From Phialocephala subalpina (Eukaryota; Ascomycota; Leotiomycetes; Helotiales; Mollisiaceae): a DNA stretch of 64,000 bases. Positions 1 to 11,830 of this stretch are shown here, piece after piece; within the stretch, counting starts at the first letter, position 1; the number at the start of each line of letters is the position of its first letter. The position numbers were made by a program, and so were the translations under genes. The notes beneath the pieces are model-generated. The model searched no databases and was not told the DNA's origin. It was given only the letters and a program-made list of their open reading frames with translations. Where the stretch lies: contig FJOG01000003.1 of the NCBI GenBank assembly GCA_900073065.1, positions 1,924,133 through 1,988,132 of the forward strand. The letters are read 5' to 3'.

Positions 1-343
1 TTTTCTGCTTTCGTCGAACCGAAGATGAAAGCACTGCATGAATTTCGATGCTGGAATTAAGCTTGTCTGTCCCTTCTATCCTTTTCAACGCTTTTTCTCG
101 CTTCTGTGGTTTAAAATTTGAAGCTAAATTCTTTTTGGGGTGTTCCCCTCCTTCTCATCTCTTCAAGTGCTGAAGCCATCTCAAGACATTTTTAATTGAA
201 TTGCTACCGATATGCAGGCCCTTAGAGGTGCCTTGAAAGTGGAAGGCGGTACTTCAATCTCAGATGCTGCGTTCAGTTTGAGGAATCATGGAGTGATTCC
301 TCAAGAGGAAGCTTGGCTGAGACTTTTGGGAGTTGGCTTACGT

Positions 344-1274
344 TCATCGTGCTGTTGCGAGGGTTTCGTTGCCATCGCTGTCTTGAACTGGTTGCTGAGA
401 TTTTTGATACAGCTCCAAGTCCAAGGTATGGAATGTGTTATCACAAGCAAAGCTTTGCTGGCATTTATTAGAGCATTTCGTATCTTTCGTATGCCAACTC
501 CTCCAATCGGTACTGCATTCCCTTATGCTTCCCTCTCCATGCAAATTGAAAGTCTCCACAAGGTCGTCCACGAGAACTAAGTCCGAGAGGTATTCACGCC
601 AGGGTTGTTCGAATTTGTCGTCTCTCATAGAGACAAGAAAAGTCTCTGAGATGGAGTCGCCCCGGTTCCCGCAGATAATTTCGAAGCTTAATTCGTGAAA
701 GTCTCGAGACACCTCCGGAACGAGAGCAGCCCTAAACATTAACAATCTCCTTGCACGTTTGAAAAGCCGGCAATCGAACCATCTTGGCATCAAGAAGTCC
801 GAAGTTCTAGGGTAAAAGGCGATCTCGGGACACCACATGAACATATGCTTTTCGGGGTCTGCGAAAATGCCACTTTTTTGCTATGTATACATTAGAATAC
901 TCATAATTGCTAGTCTACTGGTATCGTTCAAATGCTTCACGGCGTGAATCTCGACACGCGTGGAGTATAGCAGGTATTCTATTCGTTTTGTTCCACCACC
1001 ATGTACATTGGAATGCGATGACTCGTCCAATAGAGTCAACAGCGGCTTTCCAAAATCGAAGCCTCAGCTCTAATGGAAGATCTGCGAATCTCGCGAAGGT
1101 TGTGGTTGTTTCTAGAGAGGGACCGTTAGAAGTTGAATCTATGGTATGCAAAGATCGAACTGAGACTCGAGTCTTGGGGTTGAGGTTATTTTTTGAACGT
1201 GCTAGTTCGAGGGCGAGTTGGTACGAAGGTATAAATTGATTTGAAATTTTCTGGCAGATGTGATGCGCCCGCAT
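344..1274 (-). CDS. 2EXR-domain protein
   Basis: Two exons on the minus strand, 1274-919 and 872-344, encode 294 aa. The intron (918-873) has a GTAGAC donor, a CTAAT branch and an AAG acceptor, and the frame closes exactly. Residues about 60-118 carry the fungal 2EXR signature: F-x2-LPLELRLRFW, then PAILHACRDSRREAFERY. This family is abundant in plant-associated and saprotrophic ascomycetes and has no established biochemical role. The C-terminal half shows no motif I recognise. There is no signal peptide or membrane segment. The start is the first ATG of the open frame; an upstream exon is not excluded. The neighbour is an F-box gene on the same strand about 630 bp upstream, with no visible functional link. 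The family assignment is solid and the function unknown. Confidence 0.75.
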
Positions 1275-1903
1275 TAATGTTAGCGGTACCCAAGTTTTGA
1301 AAGTCCTGGGTGGAAACTATCTTTATTTGAAACATAAACTGTCGAGGCTCTCGTCTCTACATGCTCTGATCAAGTCTTAGAGTTTAAAAGTGGAAGATGA
1401 GAAGTGATTCCGTTTGTCTGGTATTGTTTACTCCCTGATGGCAGCACCTTTGAAGACAAGAAACCAAAACCAGACGAGCCTTGCACTACGCTAGATTTGT
1501 TGATGCAACATGCTCTTCCACTGTCTCACCATCTGCTTCGAAAAATTGAAAAGAAAAGCTAAAAAAGATCATGGAAATAGTACGGACATTGACCAAACTT
1601 GTATCATTGCTCCTCTCAATAGCAATATTTTCAAGACGTATCAATACCTAGACACTGATGTCCAGAAGCCTACTTCTCAATATCCAAGTCTGGTGATAGT
1701 AATTGTACACTTGCGCACCATTGTTTCTCCTGCTTTGGTACAGCCTGAGAATCTCTATGTTCCCTCCTCGAGAGGGTCTTTGTTTAGTTCGCTGGCCCTA
1801 GGGGCATGTCGTACAACGAATATGAGGATACAGGTAACTCAGTGGTGCCGTTCCAAGCCCACCGTACAAGTGAACCCTGACTTGTCAACTGTTAGCATCA
1901 TTC
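1275..1903. other. Intergenic, between 2EXR and F-box genes
   Basis: This stretch is the 5' region of the 2EXR gene and the 3' region of the F-box gene. I see no convincing gene, RNA or repeat. The open frame at 1510-1926 lacks any recognisable family and runs into the F-box 3' end on the other strand. Confidence 0.5.
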
Positions 1904-3428
1904 TCATTTACTCGGCATATTTATAGTAGAGAGCCCGTACAATAAAGAGGGCTCTCCCTCGTCGCCTTCGGTGGGTTCAGGCTCAAGGACTCCCGGATCT
2001 CTCGTGAAGACGCCATCGCCAGAAACCTCCCAGCCGTTTCCGGCGCGCTTGACATATTCGACCGCCATATTCCATGCATCTCGATCAGCTGCGTCTCCAG
2101 ATTCGAAAACCTTGAGGTGCTTGTAATTGTTGACAGGAGGGGCGTTGAACAGCTCGCGCATGAGATTAGCATAGCTTCCATTTCGTTCCATCCATAGATC
2201 CTCGGCCTCAACTTGGGACATTTTGGCGTGATCTTGCAAAATATCGCTCCGAGGGACAAGTTGGGTGTAAAGACGATCCAACCTTGGAAGGTGGTTTACG
2301 AGACAGCTGAAATGACTTGAAATAGGGAACATTCCGATATAGGACATATCTCGAATGGTTGGGCTGATCAGAGCTTCGTTATCGGGTGTATCAACACCAA
2401 CTAGATCTGGGAGAATCTTGCATTTGTCAGAATATGGGAAGGCTTGATGAGGATGCCTACTCACTGAGGGAACCTCCCTCTGCCACCATTCATAAGTGGC
2501 ATAGGCACGTATGGACGAACCTTCGTTCAAGAGAAGACTGTTCCAAAGACGCCCTTCGAACAGAGTAGAACGCCAGGGACGAGGAATCGATAGTATCGAT
2601 AACTCCTCTTCACGCGAGAGGTCTGCCTGAGAAGTTGCACCGATCAAAGGTCTTTTAAGCTGAAGATAATCTAGCCAACCGAGTTTCAGCTTTAGTGCAT
2701 TATTGAAATGACCATTCAGATAGAGATGTCAGCTGAAACTTGGCAAGAAGACTTACGGCAAGGAGAATCGAATTGCCACGAATCTGAGAGTTCAACTCGA
2801 CATGTTGTAAGGGAACCTAGAGCCTCGACTGGAGCAATAATAAGAACTTCAGGAGGATCAAGGACTCTGAAAAGATCATTCCAGAAGTTAGAAAAAATAT
2901 CCAATCCGACTCTTCCACTGCCAGAGACCTTGGCATCTTCTACTACTAGTGTAAAAGATGCAATTATGCTGCGCAAATCGTTTCGATCAGCGAAAGCGAA
3001 GAAAGGATATATCTGATCATCCAAAAATATTCGGTGTCTCTTTGGCTCTGGGACGATAAATCGGGCATGTTTGAAGAGTAAGGGAAACACAATCCGTCTC
3101 CATTGCTTCGAGACGCGGGATGCAGCCTTTAAGACGGCAGTGTCGGATTGGGTCAGGTCGAGATGAGGTTCGTCCAGCAGATTGTTCGAAGGCTTTTCGA
3201 CGTCAAGATATCCAAGTATATGAATCAGGAGTTCGTTCGGCAAGACGTCAATGGTGGCGGAGGGTGCAGCTTCGTCCAACGTTCCACCACTGGCCGCTTC
3301 ATGAGATGCTATAGGCCGGTCTCAGTATCCATCTATTTCTCGTCCTGCATTGCTTTCCATCACTTACCTCCTGAAGGGCTGGCTGCAGCATGGCCTGCAG
3401 GAACATCTGCAAGCCCGTTTGTAGCCAT
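1904..3428 (-). CDS. F-box domain protein
   Basis: Three exons (3428-3368, 3308-2757, 2670-1904) encode 459 aa; all phases agree. The short first exon supplies the ATG and an Ala/Ser/Gly-rich leader. An F-box begins near residue 40 (IDVLPNELLIHILGYLD) and continues to a second helix around VSKQWRRIVFPLLFKHARF. The remainder resembles the divergent substrate-recognition half of many fungal F-box proteins, with leucine-rich stretches but no clear repeat register. The C-terminus is acidic (EPEPTEGDEGEPS). The family role is to adapt substrates to an SCF ubiquitin ligase through Skp1; the substrate is not inferable. The third exon uses the acceptor at 2671-2672, because the nearer TTTCAG acceptor would put a TGA in frame. 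It is divergently placed to the MetE-like gene. Confidence 0.75.
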
Positions 3429-4217
3429 GCTGCTTGTTCTGGTCAAGTCTTCGAAAAGTGTTGGAACGAGTATGGATATTTCTGCCAAAGGCTTGAAGTC
3501 AGCACATATCTTTCGGTCCAAGAAAATCTAGAGCATAACTTACAAATTCTATGAGTATATATATTCAATGTGATGATTCTACTCTTCACAATATTGGTAC
3601 TGATTTCAGATGTTGCGCAAGTACAAGGCTCGAGCTGGAGGTTTGGGGCTTGCGCACGGACCAATGCGGGGCGGAACGGATTATCTCCTAGTACCGAAGA
3701 AGCTAATGATTACATCCCTTTTTCTTCGCTGACATCTACAACCCCTAAATCTCTGAAACATATATATTCTTTCGGTTGAAGTTTTGTATGCCATGCAAGC
3801 AACACATTCAATTGATTCTTTACGCGTACAGTTGTGTACAACCTCCGAGTCAGCAATGACTGTGCATGAGCCAGTCGCAACAGAACGCCACAGAGGGGTA
3901 AAATCTGCGTCATTTACGGCTAGCTCAGTCCATCAAACAGTAAAGTGGGCTGTCGTGTAGGGATCTGAACTCCTTGAGGTTTGCAAACCTCTCGCAATGT
4001 GGGGAAAGCTCGAATCGGGGAGGAAAGCTTAAAGAGGTAAATTTCATTGGTTTCTTGCAACCTCCAAGTGGAGGTGCTATGTCACTTGATACTCAAACCG
4101 AGGGGCATGCCCGAAGCTTTTCTGAGAAGTGCCGATGGTCAACTCTGTTTCTCCTCTCTTTTCCTCAATTTTCTTCTCTTCCCTCCCAAGAATTGAATTG
4201 AAAAAAACATATCAATC
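3429..4217. other. Divergent intergenic region, F-box / MetE-like
   Basis: About 790 bp separate two divergently transcribed genes and probably contain both promoters. The last 60 bp before 4218 are a pyrimidine-rich tract (TTTCTCCTCTCTTTTCC type) typical of fungal transcription start regions. No other feature is supported. Confidence 0.5.
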
Positions 4218-5522
4218 ATGTCTTCCAAGCTACATCAACGTCCTCCCTTCCGTGCTGAGCATCTAGGATCTTTGCTTAGGCCCGAAAAGCTGTTGGCGGA
4301 GCGTCATGCTTTAGACGAGAAGAAAGGAGATCAGAAGAAATTGTCCGCAGTCGAGGATAGCTCTATCAACGACATCGTCAAGGAGCAAATTGATCTTGGA
4401 TATCATGCCGTCTCTGATGGCGAATACAGGCGACACATGTTCTGGTACCGTGCCACCGCTCTTCTATGGAAGATGCATACTGAGATGATTCTGCAGGGGA
4501 ACCTTCTTCCCAGGTCTCGACGGATTCGAAGAGGTGACCGATTTCGATGTCGACATCTTCCGGATGTACGTCCCAGATATCGCAGCTTTCACCGAAAGCG
4601 GCCACAAGCCAGGAGAGACAGTCCTCTGTACCGGCAAGATCAAGCATGTTGGAAGTACCTATGTCGATCAATGGAACTACCTGAAGAATCTCCTCCCCAA
4701 AGACAGACAACATGAGGCGAAGCTTACTCTCGCCGCACCGAATTGGTATCACCTGCGATATAAGACCGGACGGGCTTACCCCAAGGACGTCTATTCCTCA
4801 GATGCGGAGTACTTCGCAGACATCGCGGCGGCATACCGCGCAGAACTCGAGATTCTCTATGACAATGGACTACGAAATGTCCAAATCGACGATCCAAACC
4901 TAGCATGTGCGAACCCAATTCTTCCTCTCTCATCGCTAAAATTGCTGACAGCACAACAGACTTCTGCTCTCAGAAAATGCTCGCAGGCTTCAAAAAAGAC
5001 GGTGAATCCTCCGACGCCCTCTTCGACGCCTACATCAAACTCTACAACGACTGTCTCTCCGAGCGACCCTCAGACATGCACGTCGGCGTTCATCTCTGCC
5101 GCGGAAACTTTGTCGGTGGACGCCACTTCTCCGAAGGCGGCTACGACGCGATCGCAACCAAGCTATTCCGAGATCTGAATGTCGATACATACTACCTCGA
5201 ATACGACACTCCTCGAGCAGGTGGTTTCGAGCCTTTGAAGGAATTGCCGAAGGGTAAGAATGTTATTTTAGGTTTGGTGACTAGTAAATTTCCGAAGCTA
5301 GAAAATGTAGAGGAGATGAAGAAGAAGGTTTATCAGGCGGCGGGGTTGATTAGTGAAGGGACTGGCGAGTCGAAGGAGGAGGCGTTGAATAGGTTGGGTG
5401 TTAGTCCTCAGTGTGGGTTTGCGAGCCACAGTGATGGGAATAATGTTGGACATGATGAGATGGTTGCGAAGTTGAAGTTGGTCAGGAAGTTGGCTGAAGA
5501 GATCTGGCCTGGTCAGCCGTAA
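4218..5522 (+). CDS. MetE C-terminal-like zinc methyltransferase (UROD/MetE-like)
   Basis: Three exons (4218-4444, 4497-4906, 4960-5522) encode 399 aa; phases close and the joined frame reads cleanly through both junctions. The protein resembles the catalytic half of cobalamin-independent methionine synthase, close in length to bacterial YxjG/YxjH-type single-domain relatives and far shorter than full MetE (about 760 aa). The zinc ligands expected for the family are visible: H257 and C259 in VHLCRGN, E293 in YLEYDTP and C364 in PQCGF. There is a roughly 12-residue longer loop between Cys259 and Glu293 than in MetE. An N-terminal RAEHLGSLLRP motif is also typical of this group. A cytosolic methyl transfer to a thiol is likely, but the true acceptor and donor are unknown. 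The second intron uses a GTGCGA donor. Confidence 0.85.
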
Positions 5523-6242
5523 GGTGGTCTTAGGACAAAGAATTAGTTTGCTATATCGATGTTTGACAACATACCAGCAAAATGAATTGATAGTTTTGGA
5601 GATGGACGAAAGCTTGCGTGTGTTGCCAGAATGTACCAGAATTTGTAGGATATTGGTATTTCCATATCCGCGGTCCTGGCAAGTTCAACGGATTCCCAAT
5701 AGACTTGTCGCATGCTACACCTTGGCATATGCTCTGTTAGCTCTTTGCATTTTGTGAAACTTCCTCAAGTTGCTGAACTTTCAAGAAAGTTGTTGAAAGT
5801 CTTCGACGCATTCAGACCCCTAGCAGTATCCTTTCATGTTGTCCTAATATTGAAAACGCTGCGTTGTCTCTGCCTGGAGCAAAAATCTTTTGGTTGGACC
5901 CTGTTCTGTACCATCTGAAGCCCTGAATTCGTCAATTGGGTGGCGTTAAGTATAGCGATTATCTGACGATTCGCGGCTTGTTGATTTCGTCTTCTGCTTC
6001 ACATCCACCGGTAGATAGAACATCGTCGCTTAGGATACAGAGGTGGTTTGGAGTCAAGATTCCTGAGCACATTTGAGTCAGGGAGCTGTTAAGTAGCATG
6101 TTTTAACATTTCCATTAAGTCTCTCAAAGGTATAATAAGACAGGGGTGGGTTGCGCAATCAACGTGGACATTTATAAGAGACAGCAGGCTAAGGTGGACA
6201 TTGATAAGGCTCGGCCCATAACTCTCTATCTAGGTTAGATGT
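5523..6242. other. Intergenic, convergent 3' ends
   Basis: This region lies between the converging MetE-like and aldo-keto reductase genes. It holds 3' flanks only; I see no gene, repeat or structured RNA. Confidence 0.5.
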
Positions 6243-7649
6243 CTAAGGTCTGCCAAACAGGGCCTTTCTGGTATCGTAAGTGTACTTCAGATCCAGATGC
6301 CAGTAGTTTGGGGTATCTGGCTCAGAAACCTTCCACGCCTTATCGAGAGCGTCAAGGACCTCTTGCGGCAATGGACCCTTCTCGCAATCCTTCAGATTCT
6401 CATCAAGTTGTGCCTCGCTGCTGACACCAATGATAACACCATCGTTTCCATCTTTGATGTTCAAAGCCGAGTGGTTCACGACCCATCTCAGCGCAGTCTC
6501 CACCATTGTCAGGCCATGTTTTTCAACTACCGGTTCGATGATCTTCAAGGCGTCAAACGTGCTGTCCTTGAAGTATCGCTTACGGTACATTTCTCCCATC
6601 CTACCAACGGCATCGGAGTATCTGCCTTCGCTGGGAATATCCTTGGATTTGTATTTGCCAGAAAACAGGCCACCGGCGATGGGGTTGTAGATCACCACAT
6701 CAAGGCCATAGCGGTGGCAGGCCGGGATAAGCTCGCGTTCAAGGGACCGTGTGATGGCGTTGTACATTCCCTGAACCTCGTAAGTACCTTCGGGACTCGA
6801 AAATGGATCGACTGGAGAAACTGTACCTGGTAGATTGTGGGCCGAACCCAATTATTATACCTCAATTCGAAGGTCAGCAGGTCCTGTCCTGAAGTGTTTC
6901 GGCAGTAATTTGAGTATAGATTCCCTCGATGGGCGTAAGGGAAGAATACCTGCATGCATACAAAATGTCCGAAATCTAGGGACTAATTCACTTACTTGCA
7001 GTGCATCACCACCTCCGCAACCTCAAAAGCGGTAAAGTTGGACAGACCTCCATCGGTGTTAGCATACTTCTTTTGGCATCTGAGAATTGGGATGCAGGTC
7101 CAGGGAGCAATCAAACATGCACGGAGCTGGAGACATACCGAGTCGAACAAACTTGCCCCTGTTCATAATGTGAGCACGTGCTTCGCCAAGAAATGTTTTG
7201 AAACAAACTCACGCTTTGTGGAGCTTGTCAACAGCCTCTAAAGTTTCTTGAAAAGGTATCGAACGATCCTAATGTTTTGTTAGTCATGGCTCCAGATTCT
7301 GTTACTGTATTAATATTGGGCTACAAACGGCAGCGTGAAGATAAAATATGTCAACACAATCGGTGCCAAGCTCTTTCAAACTCGTGTTGAATTGTTCAGT
7401 TATCTTCTCTGGAGCATGGGTGCCGGCTACGTTGGGATAGCATTTGGTTGCCAACGTCAGGCCTCTATCCTTCCATTTAGCATCACGAGTCCATGCCTCC
7501 TGCTTGCCTCCAACGTATGTTCGAGCGGTATCAACTTCGTTGTACCCGGCGGCTTGGAGGTGATCCAGCATGCGGTTGTACTCGTCCAAAGAGGTAATTC
7601 GAGCTCCAGTACCAGCATCAGGACCAAAGGTCAGGCACCAAATCAGCAT
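6243..7649 (-). CDS. Aldo-keto reductase, AKR7 (aflatoxin-aldehyde reductase) type
   Basis: Six exons (7649-7329, 7268-7213, 7158-7139, 7047-6996, 6860-6827, 6770-6243) encode 336 aa, the usual size for AKR7 enzymes. One exon is only 20 nt, yet all phases agree. The (alpha/beta)8 catalytic tetrad is intact: D40 (EVDTARTY), Y45, K69 (LATKCYP) and H105 (FYLHA). The NADPH-binding C-terminal part contains RWVVNHSALN and GVIIGVSS. AKR7 members reduce dialdehydes, succinic semialdehyde and other aldehydes with NADPH in the cytosol; the substrate here is unknown. The start was set at the ATG just before LIWCLTFGPDAGTGARIT, where AKR7 proteins begin. The frame stays open upstream to 7916, but that extension has no family counterpart. 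Confidence 0.88.
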
Positions 7650-10318
7650 TTTGTTGGCGTACAAGAAAGAGATAGTCTCACCATCAGACCTAGAATGACC
7701 CGAGGCTTCTTGGATGTTGCAATCAAAGGCATCTTGAGCGAGTTCTAGGTGATTGTGAGTCGCAGAGAAAGAATTGATCGTGAAGTTGATCAAGAATCTA
7801 GATGTTGAGATGTGTGATTCTTCCTTGATTTTGAGAAAGGCATAGCGGGGTGATGATGAAAGTGGAATGGAGGGGTCGTCATTTTTAGCGTCGGAGATAG
7901 CGGTACTTAAAACCATCGGCCGAAAACTTTGATTATAAACTTCAAATTCGAAGAGCTCAAAATGTTCTCTGGTTCAGCTTTGTATTGCTTTGAAGTTTAT
8001 CTCGCTAGGAAATTGAAGTCAATTGTTAGGCGTAAGCCGAATCAGCTAGTGCTGACTTGAAAGGAAGTCCTTGAAGGGAGCCCTCGTCAATTGACAACTA
8101 CCGTCGGATGCAAACGCTTAACTCACCTATGTTGCTGTGATCCCTCGCGGACTTAAGACTCAGATTCAGCAATCTCTTGTACCACAATTGCAAGTTTTGC
8201 TGACAAAAAGGGTCTCAGCGCCTGGTTCTCCAGCCATTCGGAGGGTCGGAGGACCACAGCAACATACGGGAGTTAAAGCGCACCTGGGATGTCCTTGGGG
8301 AGATCCCTCTGCAAAGGGGCTTCACGTTGTACCAGGGTCCATAGGATCTGTCGTTGCTCCCTCCTGTTCCCTCCCCGAGACTTGAGCGATGAGATGGCAA
8401 CCATCGGATTGTCTGTTGCTATGACCTGCCCTTTGTTTTTGAAGACTTGGGGCGTAGGTCTAGGAAACTCGAGAAGAGTTCGGTCGAGAGGAACTTAGCA
8501 AAGTGATGTCCTCCTTTGATGCGTGTCAACCTTCATAATGCATAACAGCTCTTGAAAAGAAAATTTGTTGTCTCCGTGAATTGTTGTATTTGATATCCGA
8601 TGGTCTAGCATGCCAGTGTATGGGCGCAGTGGTCAGTCGAAACGATCATTCTCTACCAAGGCGATTAGCAAGGGCTGCAAGGCTATTGTCTGTCACGCTC
8701 CTGGACGACAAAGCTAAACGCACTAATTGAGAATGAGTTACATTCATAGATGTAAGCATCTAACAACCCCCCCAGCGCAAACGAGTGACTGCATTGAGAT
8801 ATGCGTAGAGATTGCAGCATCCTTCTAGGTTTGAGGGTGTCTGTTGAGTAACTGCAAGTTTTGGGTTTGAAGCATTTCTGAAAGCATGCTGTTGAATATG
8901 TCGTTCGACGTCTGGCGGTGAGGGTGATTGTACCGCAGCTGCTCGAACACTGAATCCGACTCTCGTTTTTGGCCTCCTCGATGTCGACTTGAAAGCATCG
9001 TCTCTCTCTTCGCCAAATGCGCGATGGGATGCAAAAAGGGGTACCTCCAAGTACTTGCTACGAAGTTTGCATTGCAAATACTTCGGTACCGAGAGTACAA
9101 AGGAGCAGACCGAAAACAAGATCATAAATACAAGGCATGCAAATTTGGATGTCCTTCTCCGGCTTCCGGGCCAAGTTTCGGGCAATAAATCACAACTAGC
9201 ATACGCAAGTATTGAATAATTGTGTTCAGAACTGCCTGTCCAGAGAAAAGAGTTCATGATCCAAAATAGAGCTATATGCAGGGAATAGTTCAATAGGTCC
9301 GGAATCCACGTTCCGAGCACTGACTCGGTGTTAACTCAGTTGTAACGTTGTGCTTCTCTAACATCTGTCACACTACCTTGGGAAATATCAAAGTTTCCGC
9401 ACAGTCTAACTTCGGCCTCATGCGTCTTTAGTCAATGAGTACCGCAAAGGGGTTCGCGGGTACCTATCTGAACGAACTCTATGATGTGCCCAGGTTCCCG
9501 TTTGGGGGCGGGGCATTGCCGGCCTCGTTTCGACCAGTTCATCCGACCCATCAAGGATAACCTGCAAAGAAAACGCGAAGCATGAAAGGGGATCCCGGAA
9601 CTCTCTGAATGGTTTCGTCCCCACGTGAATGGCGTCTGCCAATCAGCCACACTCTATTGAGAAACAATGCTTTAAGGAGACAACCACTTGGGCGTGCTCG
9701 GTTCGAAGCGGTCAGGGCAAAGGACTTCTTGGCGATGAAGATAAACTTTCTCGAGTCGTTGAACGTCCGATATGTCCGATATGTCAGCGAACAACGACAT
9801 GTCGGCCAAACATTGCCGCGAGAGTTTCTATTTTGCGGTGACACGGATGCAGTAAGCCTGCTGCAGACCACTTTCTCCCCTATCTCGCACATACAGTAGG
9901 TTTCTGCAAGTGCGGGCAAGTAAGAGGCACCGAAAGATCTTTGCCAAGTAAGCTCATATGTTCACGATTGACTCCTCGTGAATGTGGAGACGGATGTCTG
10001 CGCCCGAGGATGATGATGAAGAGCCGCTCAAGGATTACAAGAGCCATTTGGGGGTCCGTGTGACGCCTTGTCTTAAAATCGCTTCTAACCCAATGAGGAA
10101 CAACTCAAGCAAACTGACCTTCGCACCATTTGAAGGTTAACCTTCATCATTGCACAAAAGGAATTTGTGCCGCTGCCAAAATGCTCGAATAAGTTAGCTA
10201 CAATTGACTTCATAACGACAAGGCTCTTGGTGTTTCTCGTCTGCAGATGTTTGTGGGGAGGCGTCGTCAGCATTTGGAGCAAGCATAAGGCACAGACCTC
10301 ATGTTGTTTTACGGAGCG

Positions 10319-10435
10319 CACGGAGGTGCCAGGCCTAAGTTTTTGCACACCGCCCGGTTCTGCCACCAACCAATTCATTTTGCCCATACAACAAGCGAGG
10401 GTGGTGTGCGAAAACTTAGGCCTGGCACCTCTGTA
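10319..10435. mobile_element. MITE-like element with 37-bp terminal inverted repeats
   Basis: Two 37-nt arms, 10319-10355 and 10399-10435, are inverted copies matching at 33 of 37 positions; the shared core is AGGTGCCAGGCCTAAG. They flank a 43-bp non-coding centre. The right end reads ...CTCTGTA, compatible with a TA target site as in Tc1/mariner-derived MITEs; the left end has CA at the matching place, so the duplication would be decayed. No transposase is present. The family assignment is inference; the inverted repeat itself is seen directly. Confidence 0.7.
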
Positions 10436-11734
10436 AACACTGCTCGAATGCGACGCTAATGTCCTGGCCTTATCTCCTCCCCGGTGAGTGATCCGGATTG
10501 AGAAGGAGTCTGCGTTTCTTCGCCTGTACTCGCATCTGCACTGCATACGGCTTCTACGGAGGTATTGTGGTGTTGATAGCTCGGGTGAGGCGCTCGCTTG
10601 TTCATCTCATCTCTGGATTTATTCCCCGAGAAGATGCTGTCGTACGCGTCCTCCCGCATTTAGCGCCTTCCGAACGGACGGTGCGTCTTGTCGTCTGATT
10701 TATTCTGCGCGATGGACAGACACAGACACCAAACAGCCTAAAAGCTGTGCTAAGCGCTGGTATCAGCTTCCAAGAAATGATTCGGACTGTCGTACCTCCG
10801 TATACGGGTGAAATTGTTCGCGATATCGTTCCCAGTGCACGGCTCACAGCCGGATATCCATGATATCCATGATATCCACAGAGGGACAGAGTGGTAGGGA
10901 AGACCCAGTAACCAGAATCCACTTACAGTCGGGACCGAATTGATTAAACACGAGAGGCTGGAGTTGAGTGTGTGTGCGATGCGGGACATCAGAACTCAAG
11001 AGTCAGGATCCCTCCATTCAAAGATTGCTCGAAGTCAAAACGAGTCAGCGAACTTTTGGTTCCAAGATCTGTGGGGTACTAAATGGGATTTGATCCGTGC
11101 TTCTCAAATGTGCAAGGCTCTGCCGCTCAACCAATGACCCCAAATGGGAATGTGCGAAAAAGAAGGCCACGTATAGCCTGCCAATGCCTTCATTTGTTAT
11201 GCATCGTCAATGTCAGCAGACAGGACTTGATTCTTCCCGTTACGTGTTGTGAGCACTTACCTTGGTACTGGCGTGTAAAAGGGGTCCAGGAACGATCCGA
11301 AAGAGGGAAGAAGCCTCCGGCGAATCAACCGGTCCTGCACCAACAAACTCACGATCTATAATAGGGACGTTTATGATTTTCAAGCATGGAGGAACTTCAT
11401 GGGCCCGGTATTTGCTTAGGCTGGCCGAATACATGCTATGTTTCCGAGCAGAGCACATGGAAGTACTCGTCCTTGGCAAGTAAACGGGATCTATAGAGTA
11501 TCAGGAAACCATCCCTTGACGAACGGTGCATTATGAGATCCACCAGAGCAACTCGAAGTGACTTGCGGTTAGACTATTGAGAGTACGTATTCACATGCAG
11601 TGCAGCTTCAAAGCGCGCGGTTGAACATTACTCATGAGTAAGGGGTGCTGCCAAGAAGAGCTGCAAGATGGATTGTGGAGTCCGTTATCGCTAGAATTCG
11701 AAGATCAGATGGGGACCATCAGAGGTATGATCAG

Positions 11735-11742
11735 TATATAAG
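11735..11742 (+). promoter_or_regulatory. TATA box of the laccase gene
   Basis: The sequence TATATAAG lies about 95 bp upstream of the laccase ATG, a normal distance for a fungal TATA-dependent promoter. It is followed by a CT/CA-rich leader. Confidence 0.5.
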
Positions 11743-11830
11743 GAATCAGTCGTACCGTACCTTGGAACTCCAGACGACTCAGCTCATCTCGATAATTCAC
11801 TCGTTCAAGAATCACCAACACTCTTTCAAG

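Larger units (their letters stand above)
7650..11830. other. Gene-poor intergenic region
   Basis: About 4.2 kb lie between the reductase and laccase genes. I found only short overlapping open frames without recognisable domains. The region contains a 117-bp MITE-like inverted repeat at 10319-10435, a small GATATCCAT tandem repeat near 10853-10878 and, at its right end, the laccase promoter. The base composition shows no strong AT-rich (RIP) island. Confidence 0.5.

Noticed and set aside
7650..7916. N-terminal extension of the aldo-keto reductase frame by 89 codons
   Set aside because: AKR7 proteins start just before the FGPDAGTGARIT block; the extension is Ser-rich with no family match.
8760..9320. 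186-codon minus-strand open frame in the gene-poor region
   Set aside because: No domain, overlapping frames in other registers, and no start context or splice partners that improve it.
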